6,189 bases of DNA, from contig WTIQ01000329.1 in the NCBI GenBank assembly GCA_011525185.1, positions 1 to 6,189 of the forward strand, given 5' to 3'. Of the stretch, positions 1 through 5,462 are shown one piece after another. The DNA comes from Paracoccaceae bacterium. GTDB taxonomy: Bacteria > Pseudomonadota > Alphaproteobacteria > Rhodobacterales > Rhodobacteraceae. The notes under the pieces were generated by a model. That model saw only the letters and a program-made list of their open reading frames with translations. It searched no databases and was not told where the DNA came from. A program made the position numbers and the translations under genes. The number at the start of each line of letters is the position of its first letter. The stretch's first letter is position 1.

Positions 1-620
1 GAGAAATACTTTTGATTGCCGATGAAGTGATTTGCGGATTTGGGCGCACAGGAAACTGGTTTGGCTCTCAAAGCCTGAATATTCGAGCTGATATCATGAC
101 GATCGCAAAAGGGTTGAGCTCGGGCTACCAGCCGATTGCCGGCTCGGTTGTGAGCGATCATGTGGCTGAGGTTTTGGGAGAAGCCGAATTTAATCATGGT
201 TATACCTATTCGAGCCATCCCGTCGCCGCTGCGGTAGCGCGTGAAAATATCCGCATTCTTGAAGAAGAGGGCATCGTGAGCAGAGTTGGGGCGGAGACTG
301 GGCCCTATCTTGCCACAAAATGGAAAACCCTTGCAGATCATCCCCTCGTCGGGGAAGCAAAATCATACGGGCTTTTGGGCTCAATTGCATTGACGCCTGA
401 TAAAAAGGCGCGGGCCGCTTTTGAAAATGTGGGGCATGCAGGGGTAATTTGTCGGGGCCATTGTTATGACTTGGGTCTCATCATGCGCGCCGTTGGGGAC
501 CGAATGGTCATCTCACCGCCTCTTATTATCACACATGCGGAAATTGATACGCTCATTGAGCGGGCCTCGATTGCCTTGGATCGGACCTATAAAGACTTGA
601 AAGCCGAAGGTCTCGTTTAA
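1..620 (+). CDS. Class III aminotransferase, C-terminal half (SpuC-like putrescine-pyruvate aminotransferase); 5' end outside window
   Basis: This is a cytoplasmic PLP enzyme of the class III (omega) aminotransferase family. The reading frame is open from base 3 (codons for EILL before the IADEV motif), so the gene begins upstream of the window and no start is visible; the TAA stop is at 618-620. The cofactor-contacting Asp lies in IADEV, the motif GFGRTG follows, and the PLP Schiff-base lysine is in TIAKGLSSGY (codon 108-110). HGYTYSSHP carries the conserved phosphate-binding Thr, and CRGHCYDLGLIMRAVGD near the C terminus is like that of SpuC putrescine-pyruvate aminotransferases, as far as I can recall that family. 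About 205 residues of an expected 450-460 are seen. It differs clearly from the minus-strand aminotransferase at 3061-4434, although both have the family core. A beta-alanine or other omega-amine donor is an alternative to putrescine. The fold is certain; the substrate is inferred. Confidence 0.93.
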   Translation, partial: EILLIADEVICGFGRTGNWFGSQSLNIRADIMTIAKGLSSGYQPIAGSVVSDHVAEVLGEAEFNHGYTYSSHPVAAAVARENIRILEEEGIVSRVGAETGPYLATKWKTLADHPLVGEAKSYGLLGSIALTPDKKARAAFENVGHAGVICRGHCYDLGLIMRAVGDRMVISPPLIITHAEIDTLIERASIALDRTYKDLKAEGLV

Positions 621-664
621 TTTGGAAAACGGATTAGGAAATTGGGAAGAACCCCATGTAGCCC

Positions 665-695
665 TGAAATGAAGAGCATTTCAAAGTCCTTTGAA
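665..695. repeat. Two overlapping, mutually exclusive inverted repeats
   Basis: TGAAATG (665-671) is perfectly complementary to CATTTCA (677-683) across a 5-nt loop. TTCAAAG (680-686) is perfectly complementary to CTTTGAA (689-695) across 2 nt (as RNA, a 6-bp stem with a 4-nt loop). They share 680-683, so a transcript could form only one at a time. The element begins 45 nt after the stop of the plus-strand aminotransferase. The stems are AT-rich and no U-run follows, so this is not a classical intrinsic terminator. It may instead be a 3'-end-stabilising structure or a DNA dyad bound by a protein. The pairing is seen; any function is inference. Confidence 0.5.
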
Positions 696-779
696 TAACG
701 TTGCTCCCATTTAGAAATGAGGGCCGCGACTGCCTGGGTAGGCGCGTGCGTGCGGTCACGGAGCCTTTGAGAATTTCCC

Positions 780-797
780 GCAATATTCATATATTGC
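780..797. repeat. Short AT-rich inverted repeat
   Basis: GCAATAT (780-786) and ATATTGC (791-797) are perfect complements around the 4-nt loop TCAT. The right arm runs straight into another AATAT copy (799-803), giving a locally repetitive AT-rich patch between two GC-rich flanks. It could be an RNA hairpin or an operator-like dyad. No neighbouring promoter is obvious. Confidence 0.4.
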
Positions 798-816
798 AAT
801 ATGTTGAGACAGTGAA

Positions 817-845
817 CGCGCCTGCCGAGGGGGCAGGCAGGCGCG
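817..845. repeat. GC-rich hairpin with tetranucleotide-slipped right arm (possible convergent transcription stop)
   Basis: CGCGCCTGCC (817-826) is a perfect 10-bp complement of GGCAGGCGCG (836-845), with a 9-nt loop. The right arm carries a GGCA duplication, so the inner CCTGCC can pair instead with GGCAGG at 832-837 across a 5-nt loop, leaving a 4-nt bulge. It is the strongest stem in the spacer and could stop or pause RNA polymerase from either side. No T-run follows directly on either strand; the nearest on the plus strand is TTTTT about 20 nt downstream. It is therefore at best an atypical terminator. Confidence 0.5.
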
Positions 846-910
846 GGCCGGAGGTGCCGCTGGATGGTTTTTCTACCAATTTTTATTGTGCGAGCTCTCA
901 TTGATATGCG

Positions 911-950
911 AAAAAAATGCTGCGATTTATCCTTTTCTAAAACGGGTTTT
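911..950 (-). terminator. Weak candidate 3' end for the minus-strand operon
   Basis: Just past the last minus-strand gene (stop at 953-955) the minus strand shows an AAAA/TTTT inverted repeat around CCCG (950-939), and further on a run of seven T (917-911). The stem is weak and lies too far from the T-run for a textbook intrinsic terminator. Position is the main support. The GC-rich hairpin at 817-845 is the next structure downstream and may do the work instead. Confidence 0.2.
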
Positions 951-952
951 CT

Positions 953-1630
953 CTAATCCGCCGCCGCTTTCCTTCCCGTTTGTGCTGTCATTTCCGAATA
1001 GAGGGGACTCATTTCTTTGATAAGCTTGCGCAACATGGCGCGGGGGAAATCTTCATAGCCGTCGGCAATTTCAATAAAGGACATGGGCCCACTGACGATC
1101 TCGAGTTCATAAAATGCAAGCGGGTCTGGACGGTCCCCTTGGATCACCAACCCGTTGATCGTTGTGCCGCTTTGTCCCAACCTTTGGGTGACGGCGCGCA
1201 CGGGCGATCCCTGATTTTTGACGCCGTCTCCCGAGACATCAATCACACGCCTCTTGCATAGGCTCTTAGGTTTTGAGAACAGATCATGTGCATGTAAAAT
1301 GCCCTCCGCAGGAGCGGTCAAGTCGTAACGATAGGCGCGCTCCATGTCTTCAATCTCTTGAGCAAAAATCGTCACTGTATCGGGGCTGGTCAGGATGCTC
1401 CAAGGGATCATTTGCTTTTGCTGCTTGGGCCCACTCCACTGAGTGAGGGTGACGCGCATCCCTCCTTCCATATAGCGGATCAAATCAATTACCTCGGGAT
1501 CGCGAAAGGCATCGGCCGTGCCATAGCGCATGAGATCAAATTCATAGCGATCAACCGAGCGAGACACATCCATTGCGATCACCAGCTCCAGCTCGCAGGC
1601 GAGCACCGCCGTGTGTGCCAAGCACCACAC
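953..1630 (-). CDS. Secreted DUF1194 (von Willebrand factor A-like) protein
   Basis: This is a member of DUF1194, a vWA-fold family with no established function; members are exported and presumably bind a divalent metal and a partner in the periplasm. Numbering from the GTG used here: the metal-site motif D-x-S-x-S is DVSRS (21-25), a candidate second-loop Thr is T105 in DLTAP, and the SGDG motif gives D135. The core phrases TQWSGP, RRVIDVSGDG, INGLVI and FIEIADGYEDFPRAMLRKL follow the family pattern to the end. Cys12 and Cys125 are placed like the family's two cysteines and may form a disulfide. The start is problematic. GTG 1628-1630 has no Shine-Dalgarno sequence and leaves only 11 residues before the likely cleavage at LA/CE. 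The frame is open up to TAG 1670-1672, and the upstream extension supplies a full signal peptide (separate entry at 1667-1682). It is the last gene of the minus-strand block, 27-66 nt after its neighbour. Confidence 0.88.
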   Translation of the reverse strand: MWCLAHTAVLACELELVIAMDVSRSVDRYEFDLMRYGTADAFRDPEVIDLIRYMEGGMRVTLTQWSGPKQQKQMIPWSILTSPDTVTIFAQEIEDMERAYRYDLTAPAEGILHAHDLFSKPKSLCKRRVIDVSGDGVKNQGSPVRAVTQRLGQSGTTINGLVIQGDRPDPLAFYELEIVSGPMSFIEIADGYEDFPRAMLRKLIKEMSPLYSEMTAQTGRKAAAD

Positions 1631-1666
1631 CCAAAACGCGGTCAGATAATTTCGAAAGAGGGGGGT

Positions 1667-1682
1667 GATCTATACTGCCTCC
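1667..1682 (-). promoter_or_regulatory. Strong Shine-Dalgarno site facing an ATC codon (probable true start region of the DUF1194 gene)
   Basis: On the minus strand GGAGG occupies 1682-1678. After an ideal 8-nt spacer comes ATC (1669-1667), in frame with the DUF1194 gene and directly after an in-frame TAG. Translation from there gives a 24-residue leader with an Arg near the N terminus, a hydrophobic core and the cleavage site VLA/CE. There is no ATG in any frame between GGAGG and the mature protein. The other candidates, CTG 1643-1645 and GTG 1628-1630, lack a Shine-Dalgarno sequence. Either initiation is non-canonical, or an ATG has mutated (or been misread) to ATC. Confidence 0.55.
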
Positions 1683-1696
1683 GCGTCAAAGTTCTC

Positions 1697-2140
1697 TCAC
1701 TCACCCAAGAGACGTCTTTGCTTTTCCTTGAGCAAGTATTGTCGATAGTCCGAGCAACTATAAATTTCTCCGCACAGTTCCACAAGTCGAGCGACCGAGA
1801 CGTCCTTTTCTATTAAAACGTCATAGTTTATCGCCAAAAATCCCTCTTTTGTGCGCCACACGGCCTCTGGGAAATAGGTTTCAACGTCTTGTGCCAAGAG
1901 GCCTTGCGCGGGATAGTCGCCATATCCCAAGCTGCGGGCCTCTTTCGTCCACCGCCAGGTTCGGACTGTCAAACCAGAGGGCAAAACCATACGATTGGCC
2001 ACATAGGCGACCAGTCTTTCATCTGTGACATGTTCCACAGGTGGGTTTGCAGGGGGTGTCGTCTCTATTTCAAGGCTCGATTGCGCTTGGCATAGGGTTG
2101 GTAAAAGGATGCCGCAAAAGATCATCATGCGCAGGCTCAT
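1697..2140 (-). CDS. Small secreted protein with partial peptidase S74 / tail-fibre chaperone-like motif
   Basis: This 147-residue protein has a clear signal peptide: M-S-L-R start, hydrophobic stretch to about residue 18, and likely cleavage after LCQA (19). A short Pro/Thr-rich linker (27-35) follows. Residues about 53-110 resemble the core of the S74 intramolecular chaperone domain of endosialidases and tail fibres: GLTVRTWRW, then GLLAQDVETYFPEAV (80-94), then FLAINYDVLI (101-110). The family's N-terminal S-D-x-R-L-K self-cleavage motif is not visible, so autoproteolysis is not expected. Two cysteines (123, 129) near the C terminus could pair in the periplasm. The ATG overlaps the stop of the upstream transporter gene (ATGA), and GAGGTG lies 8 nt before it, so translation is probably coupled. 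The function is unknown; the domain assignment is by motif reading. Confidence 0.82.
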   Translation of the reverse strand: MSLRMMIFCGILLPTLCQAQSSLEIETTPPANPPVEHVTDERLVAYVANRMVLPSGLTVRTWRWTKEARSLGYGDYPAQGLLAQDVETYFPEAVWRTKEGFLAINYDVLIEKDVSVARLVELCGEIYSCSDYRQYLLKEKQRRLLGE

Positions 2141-3027
2141 AGGTTGCCCACCTCTACAGGGTTTGCATTTTTCTCCTTGCTGGAAAGGGCGAAGACCACC
2201 ACTGACATGAGAACAAGCGCTCCTCCGAGCATTTCATATGTGCTCATTGCTTGTCCGAGAAATATCCAAGGCCAAAGGGGACCTAACACGCTTTCGATCA
2301 AGACCAAGAGGCTCACTTCTGCGGCGGGTAAATACCCTGTGCCCCAGGTCACAAATGCAATTCCAATCCCAATCCCGAATGCTCCCATAATGAGGATGAT
2401 GCTCAATTCTCTTGGGTCAATGCTGAGACTGAGGCCCAGTAGGCCCATCATCACAGCGCCGATTAAGATGCAGCAAAAGCCACCCACAAGCGTGCCGCCT
2501 AAAACATCGTCTTTGCCGCTGCGCCTAGCAATCACCAACATAAGCGCAAAGAAAAGGGCCGCAAGAAACGCCATGGCATTGCCAAAACTCTGTCCAAGGC
2601 TGAGGCCTGCTTGCACCATCAATCCGATTCCGATGGAGGCAAAGATCATGGCCACCCAAGTCACGGATTTAGGTCGCTCGCCAATCCAGAGCCATCCGAT
2701 GATGGCCGCTAAAAATGGGCTTGCGGTCAGGATAAAGAGGGTGGAGGCTACCGATGTGTTAAGCATGGCAAAGATGTAAAAGGTAAAGGCAATCGAAAGC
2801 GTTATACCCATCCAAAGGTCGCTCCTATCCAAGCTTCGCAGCAGGGCAATTGGTCCGACACCGCGTCTTAGGCAACAGACAAGGGCGACGATGACACTAA
2901 GACTAAGCGAGCGGAAGAACAGGATTTGAAAGGCATGGGCCTGCTCAAGAAGTTTCATGTAAAGACCGACGGTACTCATGAAACTGCCCCCCAAGAGCAC
3001 CAAGAGCATCGCTTTGGTGCGACTCAT
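2137..3027 (-). CDS. EamA/DMT-family inner-membrane transporter
   Basis: This is a 296-residue drug/metabolite transporter superfamily protein with two EamA repeats (about 7-139 and 149-281) and ten predicted membrane helices: roughly 5-27, 33-52, 70-89, 95-114, 121-140, 149-167, 175-199, 208-227, 233-256 and 262-281. The half-repeat landmarks are visible: GERP after helix 4 (E117) and ESVLGPLWPW in the matching part of the second half (E247). The substrate cannot be read from sequence. Family members often export amino acids or related metabolites, or take up small organic molecules. It lies 33 nt downstream of the DoeD-like aminotransferase and overlaps the next gene by 4 nt, so it is probably co-expressed with ectoine breakdown. 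It may move an ectoine-derived amino acid or relieve diaminobutyrate build-up. ATG 3025-3027 is supported by AGGAG at 3037-3041 (9-nt spacer). Confidence 0.93.
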   Translation of the reverse strand: MSRTKAMLLVLLGGSFMSTVGLYMKLLEQAHAFQILFFRSLSLSVIVALVCCLRRGVGPIALLRSLDRSDLWMGITLSIAFTFYIFAMLNTSVASTLFILTASPFLAAIIGWLWIGERPKSVTWVAMIFASIGIGLMVQAGLSLGQSFGNAMAFLAALFFALMLVIARRSGKDDVLGGTLVGGFCCILIGAVMMGLLGLSLSIDPRELSIILIMGAFGIGIGIAFVTWGTGYLPAAEVSLLVLIESVLGPLWPWIFLGQAMSTYEMLGGALVLMSVVVFALSSKEKNANPVEVGNL

Positions 3028-3036
3028 GATAGGGCA

Positions 3037-3053
3037 CTCCTGTGCAAGAGGAG
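3037..3053 (-). promoter_or_regulatory. Ribosome binding site of the EamA gene inside a small inverted repeat
   Basis: The Shine-Dalgarno AGGAG (minus strand, 3041-3037) can pair perfectly with an upstream CTCCT (3053-3049) across a 7-nt loop. The doeD-like stop codon is at 3061-3063, so a ribosome terminating there would cover the upstream arm and free the site. This suggests, without proving, translational coupling between the aminotransferase and the transporter. Confidence 0.35.
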
Positions 3054-3060
3054 GGTGGCC

Positions 3061-4434
3061 TTATTCACCCAAAACCTCAATGATTGCCCGCGTAAGCTTA
3101 GCGATAATTTCGTCCGCCTCATTTTGTGTAAGGCAAAAGGGCGGGGCCAGTCCGATTATATCGCCCTCGGGCATAGCGCGTGCAATCACACCGTGTTTGA
3201 GCAGTTCCGCAGCGACCTTTGCTCCAACGCCTTGGGCAGGATCAAAGAAAAGACGTTGCCCCTTGTCTTCAACCAACTCGACCGCAAGCATCAGGCCCTC
3301 TCCGCGAATATCACCAACATTCTTATGGGCAAAGAGCGCCTCCCTCAGTCCAGATTTGAGGTACGCGCCTATCTCAGCAACATTTGCGATAAGGTTCAGT
3401 TCATCGATCAGGTTCAGGTTTGCAACGCCCGCAGCGGCTCCCAGCGGATGGGCCGCATAGGTCCAGCCATGACCGAAAGGTCCAAATTCATCGGTGCCCT
3501 GCTCCAAGACCTGCCAGAGCCGTTCACTGACGATCGAACCCGAAAGCGGCGCATAGGCCGAGGTCAAGCCTTTGGCAATTGTGATGAGGTCGGGTTTGAG
3601 GTCATAATGCATGCTGCCAAACATGCTTCCCAAGCGGCCAAATCCAGTGACGACTTCATCAGCAATGAGCAAAATGTCATGTCGTTCAAGCACAGATTGG
3701 ATAGCGGCCCAATACCCCTTGGGCGGCGGAACCAACCCTCCTGTTCCTAATGCAGGTTCCCCAATAAAGGCGGCAATTGTCTCTGCACTTTCTTCTTCGA
3801 TGAGAGTTTCTAGATCCTCTACACACTGCGCTACAAATTCGCTCTCACTTTGTTCGATCATTTCGCGGCGATAGTAATAAGGTGCTGTGGTGTGCAATAT
3901 GCGATCGAGGGGCAGATCAAACTTGTCGTGGAACAGTTTGAGGCCAGTAAGAGATCCGTTGACCAATCCAGAGCCATGATAGCCGCGCCAACGTGAAATG
4001 ATCTTTTTCTTTTCTGGTCTGCCAAGGATATTATTGTAATACCAAACAAGTTTGACGTTTGTCGTATTTGCATCCGAGCCGCCCAAGCCAAAATATACTT
4101 TGGACATATGATCTGGGGCACGCTCCAATACCATTTTAGAAAGGGTGATTGAGGCCTCTGTGCCATGCCCAACATAGGCATGATAATAGGCCAATTCATG
4201 GGCCTGTTTTGCTATCGCCTCGGCAATTTCGCTCCGCCCATAGCCCACATTCACGCAATAAAGTCCTGCAAAAGCATCAAGGAGCTTTGTGCCGTTGCGG
4301 TCTTGAATATGACAGCCCTGAGCGGTCTTAATGACACGCTGTTGTAACTCTCCGCGTGAAAACTGAGCCAAATGTGTGGACGGGTGAAAGAAATTTTCAC
4401 GATCCCATTGTTCCAGTAAATCATTTTTGCGCAT
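3061..4434 (-). CDS. doeD: Class III aminotransferase of ectoine catabolism (diaminobutyrate transaminase, DoeD/Atf-like)
   Basis: This is a complete 457-residue PLP-dependent class III aminotransferase, the normal length for the family. Visible landmarks are DAFAGLYCVNVGYGR (53-67), the cofactor-phosphate loop GGSDAN (118-123), WRGYHG with the PLP-stacking aromatic Y152, ADEVVTGFGR with D259, the Schiff-base lysine K288 in TIAKGLTSAY, HGWTYAAHP with T325, and a C-terminal Arg (R419) in GVIARAMP where omega-transaminases have their carboxylate-switching Arg. It lies 26 nt downstream of doeB. From that context it is assigned to transaminating L-2,4-diaminobutyrate to aspartate 4-semialdehyde, with 2-oxoglutarate or pyruvate as acceptor, in the cytoplasm. 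Sequence alone supports only an omega-amino acid transaminase; the substrate is inferred from the neighbours. ATG 4432-4434 has AAAGG 9 nt upstream. Confidence 0.93.
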   Translation of the reverse strand: MRKNDLLEQWDRENFFHPSTHLAQFSRGELQQRVIKTAQGCHIQDRNGTKLLDAFAGLYCVNVGYGRSEIAEAIAKQAHELAYYHAYVGHGTEASITLSKMVLERAPDHMSKVYFGLGGSDANTTNVKLVWYYNNILGRPEKKKIISRWRGYHGSGLVNGSLTGLKLFHDKFDLPLDRILHTTAPYYYRREMIEQSESEFVAQCVEDLETLIEEESAETIAAFIGEPALGTGGLVPPPKGYWAAIQSVLERHDILLIADEVVTGFGRLGSMFGSMHYDLKPDLITIAKGLTSAYAPLSGSIVSERLWQVLEQGTDEFGPFGHGWTYAAHPLGAAAGVANLNLIDELNLIANVAEIGAYLKSGLREALFAHKNVGDIRGEGLMLAVELVEDKGQRLFFDPAQGVGAKVAAELLKHGVIARAMPEGDIIGLAPPFCLTQNEADEIIAKLTRAIIEVLGE

Positions 4435-4460
4435 TTTTCGAAACCTTTGGAAATAGATGG

Positions 4461-5459
4461 TTAGACTGGTCCGATCACATCACCGCTGACCATGGCGCAA
4501 TCGCCCATTTTTATCAATCCAGGCGCATGACGTGCGACAAGAATGCCACCCCGTTTGGCGCGGTAGCTGGACGGTGAGCGGCCCGAATGGGTGAGCGACC
4601 ACACCCGCGCAACCTCTTGCCCCTTTTCAAGTGTTGCACCTAAATCAACCAGTGGTTCAAACAAACCGTCATCCTCTGCAAAGGTAAAACAATCGCTCTC
4701 TGGCATGTCAATTTCAGTGGAAGGCTCAATGATTAGCTCGGCATCTAAAATGCCAGCGTGCACCAAGACGTTGTGTGCCCCTTTTTTAGCGATCTTTATG
4801 GATTTTGCCGTGGCTGTCCCTCCGCCGCCAAGTTCTGTCGAGATAAAGGTTTTCCCCATATCTTCGGCGGCGGTGTCATAAAGGCCAGCACTTTCAATTT
4901 CGAGCTGAGTCATAGAATAGGGCGCGTTAAAGGCGTTGCGCATCGCAACACATTTGGCCTGTTGCTCTTTGTTCTCTAAAATATGCGAGGCGGCAAAGGG
5001 GATGAAATCAAGGGTGCGACCACCTGAATGGAAATCCAAAACATAATTGGCCTCTGGAAGAAGGTAGCGTTGAAAGTAGTCTGCAATTTTTTCTGTTACG
5101 CTCCCATCTGGTCGTCCTGGGAACAGGCGATTGAGATTGCCTTGATCAATCGGTGATGTGCGTGTGCCCGCAAGATAGGCAGGGTGATTAAAGCTAGGGA
5201 CAACAATGACGCGTCCTGATATATCCTCTGGCTTTAGGGCCATCGCGAGGTTTTGAAGCGCAACTGGCCCTTCGTATTCGTCACCATGATTGGCTCCTGT
5301 CAAAAGCGCGGTTGGACCGTTCCCATTTTTCACCACAGTGACTGGGATCATTATCGAGCCCCATGCACTGTCATCGCGGCTATAGGGGAGCCTTAAAAAC
5401 CCGTGGTGCTTCCCATCGGTTTCCAAATCTATTGTTGGACTAATAGAACTCTCTCGCAT
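4461..5459 (-). CDS. doeB: N-acetyl-L-2,4-diaminobutyrate deacetylase DoeB/EutE (AstE/AspA-like zinc hydrolase)
   Basis: DoeB removes the acetyl group from the N-acetyl-L-2,4-diaminobutyrate released by DoeA, giving diaminobutyrate and acetate in the cytoplasm. The 332-residue protein belongs to the succinylglutamate desuccinylase/aspartoacylase family. Zinc ligands are visible as H58 and E61 in GANHGDEYEG and H144 in DFHSGG. D105, N108 and R111 in the stretch DQGNLNRLFPGR form the expected substrate-binding segment, and E209 in STELGGGG is the likely general base. The beta-rich C-terminal part (about 255-332, with LVDLGATLEKGQ and KRGGIL) is typical of the DoeB-type subfamily. The ATG lies 3 nt after the doeA stop with AAGGA inside the doeA end, so the two partners should be made together. 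For members studied elsewhere, hydrolase and deacetylase are reported to act as a complex. AspA-like alternatives are disfavoured by the neighbour. Confidence 0.95.
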   Translation of the reverse strand: MRESSISPTIDLETDGKHHGFLRLPYSRDDSAWGSIMIPVTVVKNGNGPTALLTGANHGDEYEGPVALQNLAMALKPEDISGRVIVVPSFNHPAYLAGTRTSPIDQGNLNRLFPGRPDGSVTEKIADYFQRYLLPEANYVLDFHSGGRTLDFIPFAASHILENKEQQAKCVAMRNAFNAPYSMTQLEIESAGLYDTAAEDMGKTFISTELGGGGTATAKSIKIAKKGAHNVLVHAGILDAELIIEPSTEIDMPESDCFTFAEDDGLFEPLVDLGATLEKGQEVARVWSLTHSGRSPSSYRAKRGGILVARHAPGLIKMGDCAMVSGDVIGPV

Positions 5460-5462
5460 GTC

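Larger units (their letters stand above)
621..952. other. Convergent intergenic spacer, rich in inverted repeats, no convincing gene
   Basis: This 332-bp stretch separates two convergently transcribed genes, so it needs no promoter and should hold terminators. It contains several perfect inverted repeats (665-683, 680-695, 708-719, 780-797, 817-845) plus short 4-bp stems (732-743, 749-760). None is followed directly by a good T-run. A minus-strand open frame (901 down to 617) covers most of it. Its last 60 codons or so read like protein, but it has no Shine-Dalgarno sequence and its TAA shares the palindromic TTAA with the stop of the plus-strand gene. I see no tRNA and no SRP-RNA core motif. 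A structured RNA, a dispersed palindromic element or an eroded gene are all possible. Confidence 0.6.

Noticed and set aside
817..845. Textbook rho-independent terminator
   Set aside because: The stem is strong, but neither strand has a T-run immediately after it, so it is listed only as an inverted repeat.
701..904. 67-codon plus-strand frame in the spacer
   Set aside because: It runs through several inverted repeats, has no Shine-Dalgarno sequence and its translation has no protein-like character.
1358..1816. 152-codon plus-strand frame opposite the DUF1194 and S74-like genes
   Set aside because: It is antisense to the vWA core and crosses into the neighbouring gene; no Shine-Dalgarno sequence or motif was seen.
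2144..2779. 211-codon plus-strand open frame opposite the EamA gene
   Set aside because: It is the antisense of a membrane-protein gene; its Pro/Ser/Thr/Met/Lys-rich composition is what antisense of hydrophobic codons gives, and no domain is recognisable.
2926..3750. 274-codon plus-strand open frame opposite doeD and the EamA start
   Set aside because: It spans two real minus-strand genes and their spacer, has no recognisable motif, and conflicts with the well-supported aminotransferase.
3858..4199. 113-codon minus-strand frame inside doeD in another phase
   Set aside because: It is fully nested in a gene with intact family motifs; the translation has no family resemblance.
4436..4443. TTTCGAAA palindrome between the Shine-Dalgarno site and start of doeD
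   Set aside because: An 8-bp palindrome is too short to call an operator on its own, and there is no second copy near another start.
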